Shown: positions 30,789 through 39,490 of the stretch, piece by piece
How the letters are laid out: each line of letters starts with the position of its first letter
How positions within the stretch are numbered: the stretch's first letter is position 1
Assembly: GCA_022448085.1 (NCBI GenBank)
Contig: JAKUTH010000021.1
Span: 1-42,693, forward strand
Direction of reading: 5' to 3'
DNA: 42,693 bases
Origin: Pseudomonadales bacterium
GTDB lineage: Bacteria; Pseudomonadota; Gammaproteobacteria; Pseudomonadales; Azotimanducaceae
Notes under the pieces: generated by a model
Told to the model about the DNA's origin: nothing
Database searches by the model: none
Seen by the model: only the letters and a program-made list of their open reading frames with translations
Program-made: the position numbers and the translations under genes

Positions 30789-30815
30789 TTAGCACTCGTA
30801 TGATGAGAGTGCTAA
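30789..30815. promoter_or_regulatory. CIRCE operator (HrcA-binding inverted repeat) upstream of rpoH
   Basis: TTAGCACTC (30789-30797), nine-base spacer, GAGTGCTAA (30807-30815): an exact match on both arms and spacer length to the CIRCE consensus bound by the heat-inducible repressor HrcA. It lies 33 bases before the rpoH start codon, in the 76-base gap after ftsX. Exact matches of an 18-base palindromic pattern do not arise by chance at an rpoH promoter. HrcA itself is not encoded in the window. Confidence 0.93.
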
Positions 30816-30818
30816 AAT
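30789..30818 (+). promoter_or_regulatory. Putative sigma-70 promoter for rpoH, overlapped by CIRCE
   Basis: TTAGCA (30789-30794, four of six -35 positions), 18 bases, TAAAAT (30813-30818). The -35 lies in the left CIRCE arm and the -10 begins in the right arm, so bound HrcA would block polymerase. Transcription would start near 30825. A TTGACT at 30780 has no -10 at proper distance. No sigma-32 type CCCCAT box was found. Confidence 0.4.
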
Positions 30819-30847
30819 GCCGTTATGTTGCTACCGAGGTTATCAAG

Positions 30848-31711
30848 TTGAGTACCGACGTTATGTTGTTGGAAATCGTGTCCCCAGGGCGGGATTTGGA
30901 CGCGTATATCCAGACAATCAATGCACTACCGATACTGACACCTGAGCGGGAAAGGGAGCTAGCGGAGCGTTTTTTTGATGACAATGATCTTGAAGCGGCT
31001 CGCGAGCTCGTACTTTGCCATCTCCGTTTCGTTGTCCACCTTGCCAAAGGGTATCGGGGGTATGGATTACCGATCGGTGATCTTATTCAGGAAGGTAATG
31101 TTGGTCTTATGAAGGCGGTGAAGCGGTTCGATCCATCCTTCGGCGTACGATTAGTGTCTTTTGCTGTTCATTGGATCAAGGCGGAAATCCACGAGTTTGT
31201 GTTGCGTAACTGGCGGGTCGTTAAGGTCGCGACGACCAAGGGACAACGAAAATTATTTTTTAATCTACGGAGTCGTAAAAAGACGCTTAGTTGGCTAACA
31301 GCAGAAGAAACCCGAGCCATTGCAAAGGATCTTGGTGTCGAACCGAAGGTCGTAACGCAGATGGAAGGGCGATTAGCCGCCCGCGATGTCGGATTTGACG
31401 GCGACGATACTGACGATGGAGATCATAGTAATAACTTCGGCGCACCAGCTCATTTTCTAAGTGATGAAGGGCAAGATCCCGCTGACTTAGTAGAGAAAGA
31501 AGATTGGGCACAGCGGTCTCAAGCGAAACTACGAACTGCGATGGATCAGCTCGACGATCGCAGTCGGGATATCCTTCAGAATCGCTGGCTCGCAGAAGAA
31601 AAAACCACTCTACAAGAACTGGCGAAGCACTATGGTGTTTCTGCCGAGCGGATACGCCAGCTCGAGCAAAATGCCATGAAGAAGCTTAAAACCCATATGG
31701 AGGCTGCTTAA
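30848..31711 (+). CDS. rpoH: RNA polymerase sigma factor RpoH (sigma-32)
   Basis: Alternative sigma factor for heat-shock genes. Sigma-70 region 2 includes LVLCHLRFVVHLAKGY, GLPIGDLIQEGNVGLMKAVKRFDP and VRLVSFAVHWIKAEIHEFVLRNWR; the RpoH box QRKLFFNLR, bound by regulators in this family, is intact; region 4 ends STLQEL-like TTLQELAKHYGVSAERIRQLEQNAMKK. Start chosen is TTG at 30848, eight bases after GAGG, giving 287 residues and an N-terminus colinear with E. coli (284). ATG at 30863 is the alternative; a frame from 30800 would begin inside the CIRCE element. Follows ftsYEX as in many gammaproteobacteria. Confidence 0.97.
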   Translation: MSTDVMLLEIVSPGRDLDAYIQTINALPILTPERERELAERFFDDNDLEAARELVLCHLRFVVHLAKGYRGYGLPIGDLIQEGNVGLMKAVKRFDPSFGVRLVSFAVHWIKAEIHEFVLRNWRVVKVATTKGQRKLFFNLRSRKKTLSWLTAEETRAIAKDLGVEPKVVTQMEGRLAARDVGFDGDDTDDGDHSNNFGAPAHFLSDEGQDPADLVEKEDWAQRSQAKLRTAMDQLDDRSRDILQNRWLAEEKTTLQELAKHYGVSAERIRQLEQNAMKKLKTHMEAA

Positions 31712-31717
31712 GAGCGC

Positions 31718-32056
31718 GTGTCACCCTTGCTGCTTTGGCTTGCAACATTGTTGGGAGCGAGTGGCGTTATTGCTGGGGCTATTGAGTCGCATGTCTTTGA
31801 AAGTGGTAGCTCCGCCATTGAGATTGGCGTTAGATACCAACTGATTCACGCCGTCGCGATTTTTATTATTGCTTTAGTACCAGAACGGGTTAATCGGTGG
31901 TCGGGCTATATTTTTTCTATCGGCATACTCTTGTTTAGCGGTAGTTTGTACGGGATCGCATGGGGTGGTCCAGTTTGGCTCGGACCGCTAACTCCTTTGG
32001 GTGGAGTGTTACTTGTAGCAGGTTGGCTGCTCCTGCCCTGGAAACAAGAAAATTGA
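31718..32056 (+). CDS. DUF423 family membrane protein (YgdD-like)
   Basis: A 112-residue inner-membrane protein with four hydrophobic segments (LLLWLATLLGASGVIAGA, LIHAVAIFIIALV, YIFSIGILLFSGSLYGIAW, PLGGVLLVAGWLLLPW). The pattern GASGVIAGAIESH, IGVRYQLIHAVAI, LFSGSLYGI and TPLGGVLLVAGW is that of DUF423, whose molecular function is unknown. GTG start, six bases after rpoH, so probably on the rpoH transcript; stop overlaps trmB (TTGA). Confidence 0.88.
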   Translation: MSPLLLWLATLLGASGVIAGAIESHVFESGSSAIEIGVRYQLIHAVAIFIIALVPERVNRWSGYIFSIGILLFSGSLYGIAWGGPVWLGPLTPLGGVLLVAGWLLLPWKQEN

Positions 32057-32697
32057 TTTTCTCAAAGCCAACCTTCATTCGTCGGCGTGGACGGATGACA
32101 AACGCGCAGCTGAAAGCGCTTAGTCGTCTGGATCCATTCCTGATGGACCCCGTTGTTGACTCGACGGAAGTATTTAATCGGCAAGCACCCACAGCTCTGG
32201 AAATTGGCTTTGGGATGGGTCAAACACTTGTTCATTTTGCCGCCTGTCATCCGGAGTGGAATTGCATCGGAGTGGATGTATATCGTCCGGGAATTGGGTC
32301 GCTGGTTCTTCAGTGTGAGCAACAAAACATCAAGAACGTACGCATCGTTGAATCCGACGCTTTATCCGTTCTAGAGTGTCTTGAGGACAATTCGATCGAA
32401 TTGATTATGGTTTTTTTCCCCGATCCATGGCCGAAAAAGCACCACCACAAGCGACGTCTCGTTACCCCGGCATTTGCCACCTTAGTTTCAAGTAAACTGA
32501 GCCCCGGTGGACGCATGCGGCTTGCAACAGACTGGTTACCCTACGCCGAAACGATCGTTGAAGCCCTACAAGGTAATCCCGAGCTTTATGGTGGCATCTC
32601 GGAACGCTGGCCACTGCGTCCCCCGACCAAGTTCGAGGAGCGCGCCCGACGGCTTAGGCATTGCGTTCAAGACTTTTGTTATACGAAGGTTAGATAA
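32053..32697 (+). CDS. trmB: tRNA (guanine46-N7)-methyltransferase
   Basis: Forms 7-methylguanosine at position 46 of tRNA variable loops. The core reads SKPTFIRRRGRMT, ALEIGFGMGQTLVHFA (SAM site), VDVYRPGIGSL, VFFPDPWPKKHHHKRRL and PTKFEERARRL, all diagnostic of TrmB. A TTG at 32053 overlapping the DUF423 stop gives 214 residues starting at the expected place; the frame is open further upstream to 31960 but that part lies in DUF423 and is not TrmB-like. Convergent with hemW across 46 bases. Confidence 0.95.
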   Translation: MIFSKPTFIRRRGRMTNAQLKALSRLDPFLMDPVVDSTEVFNRQAPTALEIGFGMGQTLVHFAACHPEWNCIGVDVYRPGIGSLVLQCEQQNIKNVRIVESDALSVLECLEDNSIELIMVFFPDPWPKKHHHKRRLVTPAFATLVSSKLSPGGRMRLATDWLPYAETIVEALQGNPELYGGISERWPLRPPTKFEERARRLRHCVQDFCYTKVR

Positions 32698-32743
32698 CCC
32701 TTTTAGTAACTGGGATCGGTCAAAAATGCTCGGTAAACGGATT

Positions 32744-33838
32744 TCAGTTGAGGAATTGGCTAACCACGGTATTTAGTTGGGAGTAACCTCTTTCCGTCAC
32801 CTGGAGCCGATCCGGTTGCATGAGTTCCCATGACACGAGTCGATCAACGACGTCAGAAATAACTTCATACGAAAGCCCGGTTGTTTGGGAAAACAGTGAC
32901 GTTTCGACGCCTTCAGTTAGTCGGAGAGCGTTCATCATGAATTCAACGGGCAATTCGTCGTGCGATACGTCGACGATTTCGGCCGGCGCACCAGCGAGGT
33001 AAAGCCTTGGTTGGCGGGGTTTCTTGGTGCGGATGATTTTGCCGCCTCGACCAATCTTGCCATGCGCGCCAGCACCAATACCGATGTAGTCTCCAAAACG
33101 CCAGTAATTCACGTTATGGCGACAACGAGAGCCATCACGTCCAAAAGCAGAGACTTCGTATTGGGAATAACCGTTTTCCTCCAATAGTTCTCTCCCCGCG
33201 TCGCTCATATCAGCCCGGAGATCATCCGATGCCAATTTAGGTGGTCGGCGATGGAATTCGGTTCGAGGTTCGATGGTCAGTTGGTACCAAGATAGGTGGT
33301 CGGTTCCAAAACTTATGGCACGCTCGAGATCGGCCATGGCGCCATTCAAGTTTTGATCCGGTAATCCAAACATGAGGTCGAGATTGACGCTATCAAATCC
33401 CGCCATTAGGGCATTTTCAACGGCTTTCGAGGCATCGTCAGAATTATGGACCCGCCCGAGTTTTTTGAGTTGTTCAGGGTCGAACGATTGCACGCCAATC
33501 GAAATTCGAGTTATTCCGGCGTCCAAATATGCTTCGAAAGCGTCGTGTTCCAGCGTTCCTGGGTTCGCCTCTATAGTAATTTCGGAAACGTTTTGACGAC
33601 CAACTGATTGTAGAAATCGAGCGAGGGCGTTAGCGGAAAATAAACTTGGCGTTCCCCCGCCTAGATAGATGGTGTTGATACTTTGTCCGGTGGAATCGAG
33701 CTCTAAATTGAAGTCCTCCATTAGGCGAGATATGTAACCTATTTCATCCAGTTCGCTATGGAGCGGATGTGAGTTGAAATCGCAATAGGGGCATTTGCGC
33801 ACACACCATGGGAAATGCGTATAGAGGCCGAGACCCAT
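32744..33838 (-). CDS. hemW: HemW radical SAM protein (heme chaperone, HemN-like)
   Basis: Radical SAM protein thought to deliver heme to respiratory enzymes; formerly annotated as oxygen-independent coproporphyrinogen oxidase. 364 residues with the cluster motif CVRKCPYCDFNSH (CxxxCxxC) at about residues 12-19, YLGGGTPSLF, EANPGTLE, RISIGVQSFD and NLDLMFGLPDQ, and the C-terminal HemN domain (EFMMNALRLTEGV). The short N-terminus before the first cysteine and absence of the HemN N-terminal extension point to HemW. Start overlaps the rdgB stop by one base. Confidence 0.94.
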   Translation of the reverse strand: MGLGLYTHFPWCVRKCPYCDFNSHPLHSELDEIGYISRLMEDFNLELDSTGQSINTIYLGGGTPSLFSANALARFLQSVGRQNVSEITIEANPGTLEHDAFEAYLDAGITRISIGVQSFDPEQLKKLGRVHNSDDASKAVENALMAGFDSVNLDLMFGLPDQNLNGAMADLERAISFGTDHLSWYQLTIEPRTEFHRRPPKLASDDLRADMSDAGRELLEENGYSQYEVSAFGRDGSRCRHNVNYWRFGDYIGIGAGAHGKIGRGGKIIRTKKPRQPRLYLAGAPAEIVDVSHDELPVEFMMNALRLTEGVETSLFSQTTGLSYEVISDVVDRLVSWELMQPDRLQVTERGYSQLNTVVSQFLN

Positions 33839-34443
33839 TAAATCTGTCCTCGCCGATCTTGAATTGACCGAATGAGGTTTGTTGAGGCAATGGCGCGATG
33901 GCTTACGCGGTTCTTTAATTCTGGCTCCATCTGCGCGGCTGTTATTTGGAAGCCTTTGGCTACAAAAAGAGGATCGTAACCAAAACCGTTATTTCCTTTC
34001 GCTTCTTCCGCAATGTTTCCATGCCACTCGCCGAAAGCCACGATAGGCGTTGGGTCTTCGGAGTGAAGGAGAAAAACGAGTGTGCAAAAAAAATACGCCC
34101 GCCGACTTTCGGAGTTGCGAAGGGCATCTAAAAGCTTCAAGTTGTTCTTTTCCGAGTTCGCGGACGTACCGGCGTAACGAGCCGAATAAATGCCTGGGGC
34201 GCCATTCAGCGACGGGACCACCAACCCCGAATCGTCTGCCAGTGTGGGTAACGACGTCAGTCGACTTGCGTGTCGTGCCTTGAGCAGAGCGTTTTCTAGG
34301 AACGAAGCGCCGGTTTCTGGGATGGCGTCTATCTTATAATGCGATTGTGGTCTCAGCTCGAATTCGATGGACGCGAGCAACAGCTTGAATTCGTCGAGCT
34401 TGCCCTTATTACCACTAGCTAGTACGGCGGTTTGAAAAGGCAT
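33838..34443 (-). CDS. rdgB: XTP/dITP pyrophosphatase (RdgB/HAM1 family)
   Basis: Hydrolyses non-canonical purine triphosphates (dITP, XTP) to monophosphates, keeping them out of DNA and RNA. 201 residues: VLASGNKGKLDEF at the N-terminus, ETGASFLENALLKARHAS, PTLADDSGLVVPSLNGAPGIYSARYAG, and GFGYDPLFVAKG with SHRAIA near the end. The ATG is preceded by AAGGTGAAGGG. Forms a pair with hemW, as in Pseudomonas. The 130-base gap upstream, before metW, has no further gene. Confidence 0.97.
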   Translation of the reverse strand: MPFQTAVLASGNKGKLDEFKLLLASIEFELRPQSHYKIDAIPETGASFLENALLKARHASRLTSLPTLADDSGLVVPSLNGAPGIYSARYAGTSANSEKNNLKLLDALRNSESRRAYFFCTLVFLLHSEDPTPIVAFGEWHGNIAEEAKGNNGFGYDPLFVAKGFQITAAQMEPELKNRVSHRAIASTNLIRSIQDRRGQI

Positions 34444-34573
34444 CCCTTCACCTTAATGGTTTTCAATGACGCCGAGAAAAAATGCGAGATCTGCTTGAAT
34501 TATGGCGGTCATCAAATTTGAGTTAGCTTCGAGAGATTTTTCAGGTCTAACCAAAAGGCATAACACGGCTGTT

Positions 34574-35170
34574 TCACGACGCCCGGCCGAGTCGATAGAA
34601 CGCAATTGCGCCGAAAAGATTTGGGAACCGCTTCATTAGAGAGCCTGTCTTGTAAGAAGAACTAAAGACTAGTCGCTGGACAACACGTAGATCCTTTTCT
34701 TCGCAGAGTTGTTCGAAATCCAAAAACGTGCAGGGTCGAATATTGGGGGTATCAAACCATCGGTGAGGTATTGGTTGGGATACCGGGACGTTGCCACTGG
34801 TAAGCATTCGCACACGGTGTCCCCAGTAGCCGAAGTTAGGGAACGTTACGATGCACTCTTCGCCTATTCGTAACATCTCGTCGAGCAACTGGTGCGGAGA
34901 ATCGACAGCTTGAAGTGTCTCGGTCATTATCACCATATCAAAACTTTTATCGGGAAAGCGTTGGAGACCTTCATTTAGATCGTGTTCGACGACGTTGATC
35001 CCTCGCTGGATACAAGCAGCGATTTCGTCCGTGTCGTTTTCGATTCCGTAGCCTAGAATGTTCTTGGCGTGTGCCAGATGCTCCAACAAATCGCCGCTAC
35101 CGCAACCAAGATCGAGTACGCGGGCGTCGCGCTTAATAAGGTTTGCGATAATTCTCAGATCTTCTCTCAT
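34574..35170 (-). CDS. metW: Methionine biosynthesis protein MetW
   Basis: Methyltransferase-like partner of MetX; reported to be needed for or to boost homoserine acylation in several proteobacteria. 198 residues with a class I SAM fold: [16 protein letters not shown] near residue 20, [16 protein letters not shown], and [20 protein letters not shown] with the C-terminal end LPNLF-like [15 protein letters not shown] overlaps the metX stop by four bases (ATGA), so the two are cotranslated. Confidence 0.95.
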   Translation of the reverse strand: MREDLRIIANLIKRDARVLDLGCGSGDLLEHLAHAKNILGYGIENDTDEIAACIQRGINVVEHDLNEGLQRFPDKSFDMVIMTETLQAVDSPHQLLDEMLRIGEECIVTFPNFGYWGHRVRMLTSGNVPVSQPIPHRWFDTPNIRPCTFLDFEQLCEEKDLRVVQRLVFSSSYKTGSLMKRFPNLFGAIAFYRLGRAS

Positions 35171-36315
35171 AAGTCACGTTCCCGCGCGATGCGGCCCATG
35201 TAGGCGTGTATAACGCCGAAATAACGGGGTATCGGTAATAGAAAGGAATCGTGCCCGAAGGTCGATTCGATAGTCGTGCTTATTACGTCTTTACCGGCAG
35301 CGATGAGCGCGTCAACGATTGTATCGGAGCGTTCAGGGGCAAATCGCCAGTCCGAGGTAAAGGAAGCAACCAAGAATTTCGCTTTTGCATTGGCGAGGGT
35401 TCTAACTAGGTCGTCGTTGAATTCACGAGCGGGATCGAAGTAATCGAGTGCTCGAGTCATCAGTATGTACGTATTAGCGTCAAACAATTTCGAGAATGTT
35501 TCCCCTTGATAGTGAAGATAACTTTCTACCTGAAATTCAACGTCCTGCCCTAGTGCAATATCGCCAGACTTCAGCTCTCGACCAAATCTGGCGCCCATCG
35601 CGTCGTCAGAAAGATAGGTGACGTGACCGACCATTCGTGCCAGTCCAAGGCCTCTCTCGGGATTTACTCCGGATGTTTGGTAGTGTCCGCCGTAAAATTC
35701 TGGATCGCTGGAGATAGCGAACCGCGCAATCTCATTGAAGGCGATGTTTTGTGCGGAAAGCTTTGGTGTGCATGCGATGAGTAAAGCGTGCGCCACTCGA
35801 TCGGGGTAATCGATCGCCCATTGCATTGCCTGCATGCCGCCGAGACTTCCCCCGATGACGGCGGCGAACTTATCGATCCCAAGCGTTTGCGCAAGCATGT
35901 GTTGGGTTTGGACCCAATCTTTAACGGTTACAGTGGGGAAAGTAGGACCGTAGATCTCGCCTGTATCGGGATTAATAGAAGTAGGTCCGGTGGTTCCATG
36001 GCAGCCACCGAGATTGTTCAGGCTCAACACGTAAAAGTGACGGGTATCGATAGGTTTGCCGGGACCGATACAGTTATCCCACCATCCTGGTTTTGTGTCT
36101 TCGCGAGTGTGATAGCCAGCGGCGTGATGGTGTCCGGATAGAGCGTGGCAGATTAGAACAGCGTTATTGCGTTCTTCGTTGAGTCTCCCATAGGTTTCAT
36201 ATACGAGTTCAAACCCAGGCAATTTCGCACCGGATTGCAGCGTAATCGACGAGTCAAACCGGTGGGATAGTGGCTTGACCAACCCAACGGAGTTGTCGGG
36301 TATCTCTGAGGCCAT
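35167..36315 (-). CDS. metX: Homoserine O-acyltransferase MetX
   Basis: Activates homoserine for methionine synthesis by acyl transfer from acetyl-CoA or succinyl-CoA. The alpha/beta hydrolase fold has [16 protein letters not shown], nucleophile elbow [13 protein letters not shown] (catalytic serine), the aspartate region SFTSDWRF and the histidine in TFGHDSFLL. 382 residues. In gammaproteobacteria with the metX-metW pair the enzyme is often a succinyltransferase; the sequence alone does not let me choose. Upstream is an 84-base gap after yggT. Confidence 0.95.
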   Translation of the reverse strand: MASEIPDNSVGLVKPLSHRFDSSITLQSGAKLPGFELVYETYGRLNEERNNAVLICHALSGHHHAAGYHTREDTKPGWWDNCIGPGKPIDTRHFYVLSLNNLGGCHGTTGPTSINPDTGEIYGPTFPTVTVKDWVQTQHMLAQTLGIDKFAAVIGGSLGGMQAMQWAIDYPDRVAHALLIACTPKLSAQNIAFNEIARFAISSDPEFYGGHYQTSGVNPERGLGLARMVGHVTYLSDDAMGARFGRELKSGDIALGQDVEFQVESYLHYQGETFSKLFDANTYILMTRALDYFDPAREFNDDLVRTLANAKAKFLVASFTSDWRFAPERSDTIVDALIAAGKDVISTTIESTFGHDSFLLPIPRYFGVIHAYMGRIARERDL

Positions 36316-36399
36316 ACGAAATTCGAACCAATACTGAAAATCGGACGCGGAGTCTAAAACACCCCTTAGCTAAGCACCAATTGACGCGAAGGGCATCAA

Positions 36400-36966
36400 C
36401 TACAAGAGCAACCCAGGTAGAAGCCATCGTTGAATTATCCAAAGAATGACGATGGTGATCATTGGTGATAAGTCGATCATGCTGACCGGCGGCAACAATT
36501 TTTTTGCTGGACGCAGCACCGGTTCGCAAATTTGATTGAGTAACGTCGTCGCTGGGGATCGCGACCCATGGATGATGCCGAACTGAACAAGCCAACTCAG
36601 TGCAATCGAAATGAAAATCGCGAAGAGAAAAATTGAAACGAGCAGATCAAGGGTTTGGTACAGCTCGAAACGGATCAATTTCCACCAATCAATAGTTTCA
36701 ATTTCGCCGCGGGAAAAAATGCGGGTGAGGTCGGCGAGTGTGTAGGCGATCAACGTAGCGCCAAACGATGCTAAATCTAAGTTCCGGTAGGTTGGTAGGA
36801 CTTGCCGGACAACTCGCAATACGGGATTTGTAAAACGGACAATCGCGCTCGAAATCGAGTTGTAGAAATCGGCGTGTACCGCCTGCAGGACAAACCGCAT
36901 TAAGAAAAGGAATGCGAAAATGCTCAACACCAGTCGCGCGACAAATACGATTGGCTCAAGCATCAT
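36400..36966 (-). CDS. yggT: YggT family membrane protein
   Basis: Inner-membrane protein with two repeats of the YGGT domain, each a pair of hydrophobic segments: residues ~5-30 (FVARLVLSIFAFLFLMRFVL) with FTNPVLRVVRQVLP, and ~100-125 (LLVSIFLFAIFISIALSWLV) with LLNQICEPVLRPAKKLLPP, then LSPMITIVILWIIQRWLLP. Function is not settled; roles in ion homeostasis or division have been proposed. The first of two tandem ATGs (36966, 36963) overlaps the proC stop. 188 residues. Gene order yggS-proC-yggT is conserved. Confidence 0.93.
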   Translation of the reverse strand: MMLEPIVFVARLVLSIFAFLFLMRFVLQAVHADFYNSISSAIVRFTNPVLRVVRQVLPTYRNLDLASFGATLIAYTLADLTRIFSRGEIETIDWWKLIRFELYQTLDLLVSIFLFAIFISIALSWLVQFGIIHGSRSPATTLLNQICEPVLRPAKKLLPPVSMIDLSPMITIVILWIIQRWLLPGLLL

Positions 36967-37771
36967 TATCGGCCTCTTGTGATAACTCAATAGAACGTTC
37001 GCGAGCTTCGAAGATGGCGCGAACGATGGTCCCTTGCATGTCCTCGCGGTTAAAGATGGCGATCGCCCGCTCTGTAGTTCCCCCCGGCGACGTCACATTC
37101 TGTCTAAGCATCTCGAGGTCATCATCGCTATTTATTGCCATCTTTGCCCCGCCTAGCGCAGTTTTTAGAGTGAGTTTACGCGCGATTTCCGGAGCCAAGC
37201 CGAGTTCGATAGCTGCCTTAATCATGGACTCGATCAAGTAAAAGAAATAGGCAGGTCCACTTCCCGAAATTGCCGTAACTGCATCTAGGTCAGCGTCTTC
37301 TCCAAACCACAATACGTCACCCACGCAACCGAGAATACGGTGTGCCAACTCCGCTTGAGGGTCGGTGGTTCGGGTATTTCGTACAAGACCGCTGATTCCA
37401 GCACCAATTAACGCCGGGGTGTTGGGCATGCAGCGCACGATCGATACAGCCTCACCGAACCAAGCGTTGAGGGCACTAAGTGGGATACCGGCTGCAATAG
37501 ACAATACCAACTGGTGCGTGATTAATGGTGCGATTTCTAACGCGACCGATCGAATGATCTGTGGTTTAACGGCCAATACAACGACGTCGGCGCCGGTAAC
37601 GGCGCGTTTATTATCCGCAGTGGTTTTGATTTCTGAATTCGCGAAGCGGTCGAGTTGGGACGCGATTGGGTCAGCAACGATGACGCTTGGGGGTCTGTCC
37701 GCACCTAGAAGGCCAATCGACAATGCGTATGCCATGTTGCCTCCACCAATAAAGGCAATCTGATTGCTCAT
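36956..37771 (-). CDS. proC: Pyrroline-5-carboxylate reductase
   Basis: Last step of proline synthesis, NAD(P)H reduction of pyrroline-5-carboxylate. 271 residues from ATG 37771: Rossmann motif IAFIGGGNMAYAL at the N-terminus, VLAVKPQ, SIAAGIPLSAL, VRCMPNTPALIGAGISG and the signature region TAISGSGPAYFFYLIESM, then LRQNVTSPGGTTERAI. The frame is open further upstream inside yggS, but the dinucleotide-binding N-terminus fixes the start. ATG overlaps the yggS stop (ATGA). Confidence 0.97.
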   Translation of the reverse strand: MSNQIAFIGGGNMAYALSIGLLGADRPPSVIVADPIASQLDRFANSEIKTTADNKRAVTGADVVVLAVKPQIIRSVALEIAPLITHQLVLSIAAGIPLSALNAWFGEAVSIVRCMPNTPALIGAGISGLVRNTRTTDPQAELAHRILGCVGDVLWFGEDADLDAVTAISGSGPAYFFYLIESMIKAAIELGLAPEIARKLTLKTALGGAKMAINSDDDLEMLRQNVTSPGGTTERAIAIFNREDMQGTIVRAIFEARERSIELSQEADNDA

Positions 37772-38463
37772 TGCAGTGATACTCTTGGCCCAAAGAGAAC
37801 TGTTCCCAGTCTCAATAAGGTTGCGCCCTCTGCCACCGCGATAGCGAAATCGTTGGACATGCCCATTGATAGAGTGTCCCAATTATCGTCGCCAATATCG
37901 CGATACTTTCGGAATAGTTCCGCTGCTTGGCGAAATCCTTCTTGGACGAAAGAGCTGTCAGCGTTTGGTTTTGGGATGGTCATAAAACCTCTGACGCGTA
38001 GGTGCGTTAGTTGCTTGGTATGTCGTAGTAGCTCTTCCACGTCTCGTGCTGACACCCCTGATTTTTGAACCTCCTCATCGAGGTTAAGTTGCAAGCACAC
38101 ATTTAATGGATTGTTGGGCCGAAACTCGGCCCTAGCAGCGTTAAGTCGGGACGCGATGTTCGCTCTATCAATACTGTGGACCCACTGGAAGTAACGAGCT
38201 AGGTCCTTGGTCTTATTGGATTGAATTCCTCCGATGTAATGCCAAGTAAGCGGCAGATCCCGTAATTCATGTATTTTTTGGACCGCTTCTTGAACATAGT
38301 TTTCGCCAAAGTTTTCGATGCCCGAATCGTATGCGAGGCGGATCTCGGCACTGCTTCGAGTCTTCGAGACCGCTAATACCCGCACAGAGCCGTTGTCTCG
38401 ACCACTACTATCGCAAGCAACTTCAATTGCACGGTGAACCATTTGTATTTGTTCGTGGATCAC
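37768..38463 (-). CDS. yggS: PLP homeostasis protein (YggS/PROSC family)
   Basis: PLP-binding TIM-barrel protein with no known catalytic activity; it buffers pyridoxal phosphate. 231 residues with VRVLAVSKTRSSAEI (the PLP lysine in VSKT), IENFGENYVQEAVQKI, WHYIGGIQSNKTKDL and LSMGMSNDFAIAVAEGATLLRLGTVLFG, the phosphate-binding end. GTG start. First of the yggS-proC-yggT unit; the 65 bases upstream separate it from ruvX. Confidence 0.96.
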   Translation of the reverse strand: MIHEQIQMVHRAIEVACDSSGRDNGSVRVLAVSKTRSSAEIRLAYDSGIENFGENYVQEAVQKIHELRDLPLTWHYIGGIQSNKTKDLARYFQWVHSIDRANIASRLNAARAEFRPNNPLNVCLQLNLDEEVQKSGVSARDVEELLRHTKQLTHLRVRGFMTIPKPNADSSFVQEGFRQAAELFRKYRDIGDDNWDTLSMGMSNDFAIAVAEGATLLRLGTVLFGPRVSLQ

Positions 38464-38528
38464 TTTCGATCTTGATGAGCCGTTTCAACATGGTTTGGCA
38501 AAGTTTAATCCTCACGTTTTGAAATAGC

Positions 38529-38933
38529 TTAATCAGGTTGGTTTTCCTGCAGTGTGCTTAACCATGTTTCGGCAATAATTGTTGCGGCCATCGCATGATT
38601 CGATGTCTTCCCACCACGAATACGATCGATGGCTTCGAACGACGATAGCCGCTCATCGGCGAATTGGACTCGAACCCCGTACCGTTTGCCAAGATCGCTT
38701 CCGAAACGCCTGGATTCAGCCGACATTTCGGATTCGGTATCGTCCATGTTAAGGGGTAAGCCGACCACTAATGTCTCGGGCTCCCATTGCGCGACAATCG
38801 AGTCGATCGTTGCCCAACTGGGCCGACCTTTTTTTGCTCGTACTGTGGTTAAGGGAGTGGCTGTCCCGTGGCGTGGCTCGGCGACTGCGATGCCGATCCA
38901 GGTCTTGCCATAATCAAACGCAAGGATCGCCAA
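38529..38933 (-). CDS. ruvX: Holliday junction resolvase-like protein YqgF/RuvX
   Basis: RNase H-fold nuclease that in E. coli takes part in 16S rRNA 5'-end maturation; also proposed as a Holliday junction resolvase. 134 residues: ILAFDYGKTWIGIAVAEP at the N-terminus, ETLVVGLPLNMDDTESEMS and VQFADERLSSFEA, which carry the conserved acidic residues. Start is TTG, two bases after the yqgE stop. The yqgE-ruvX pair is standard in gammaproteobacteria; pyrR-pyrB, which follow it in Pseudomonas, are not here. Confidence 0.96.
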   Translation of the reverse strand: MAILAFDYGKTWIGIAVAEPRHGTATPLTTVRAKKGRPSWATIDSIVAQWEPETLVVGLPLNMDDTESEMSAESRRFGSDLGKRYGVRVQFADERLSSFEAIDRIRGGKTSNHAMAATIIAETWLSTLQENQPD

Positions 38934-38935
38934 AA

Positions 38936-39490
38936 TCAGGCGTGGCCTAAATGAGGCGACATCAACTGAAAATTTATGCCGAGGGACTTTGCAGCGACAT
39001 CAACGCGCTTATGAAAAGGTGTGTCGAATAGGATTTCGTTGGTGGCTGGGACCGTTAGCCAGGCGTTATCTTCTAATTCGCTCTCGAGCTGTCCTTCGCC
39101 CCAACCGGCGTATCCGAGGGTCACGATAAAATGCTTTGGGCCGTCGCCGGTGCCTATTATTTCAAGAATATCCCGCGACGCTGTTAACAGCAGATCGTTT
39201 CCGATGGGCATACTGCCACTTGTTTGAACGTCGGCGCTGTGGAGAACGAACCCGCGTTCCTGTTGTACCGGTCCGCCCTCTACGACGACCAAGTCGGCGT
39301 CGACGTTGGTCGCGCAGTCAAATTTTTTCAGGAGTTCGGTGAGAGCGAGGTCTGTAGGCCTATTTATCATTAAGCCCAGCGCCCCTTGTTCGTTATGATC
39401 GCAGATATACGTGAGGGTATTACCAAAGTAGGTTCCCGTTTGATTGGGCATGGCTAGCAACAGTTGGTGCTGAAGGGATGAAGAAATCAC
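38936..39490 (-). CDS. yqgE: YqgE/AlgH family protein (DUF179)
   Basis: Conserved cytoplasmic protein of unsettled function, called AlgH in Pseudomonas. 184 residues with LLLAMPNQTGTYFGNTLTYICDHNEQGALGLMINRP at the N-terminus in shortened form, VVEGGPVQQERGFVLHS, and ILEIIGTGDGPKHFIVTLGYAGWGEGQLESEL, all hallmarks of DUF179. GTG start overlaps the gshB stop by four bases (GTGA). Confidence 0.95.
   Translation of the reverse strand: MISSSLQHQLLLAMPNQTGTYFGNTLTYICDHNEQGALGLMINRPTDLALTELLKKFDCATNVDADLVVVEGGPVQQERGFVLHSADVQTSGSMPIGNDLLLTASRDILEIIGTGDGPKHFIVTLGYAGWGEGQLESELEDNAWLTVPATNEILFDTPFHKRVDVAAKSLGINFQLMSPHLGHA

Noticed and set aside
30780-30804. TTGACT with TATGAT as the rpoH promoter
   Set aside because: The spacer is 13 bases, too short for a sigma-70 promoter.
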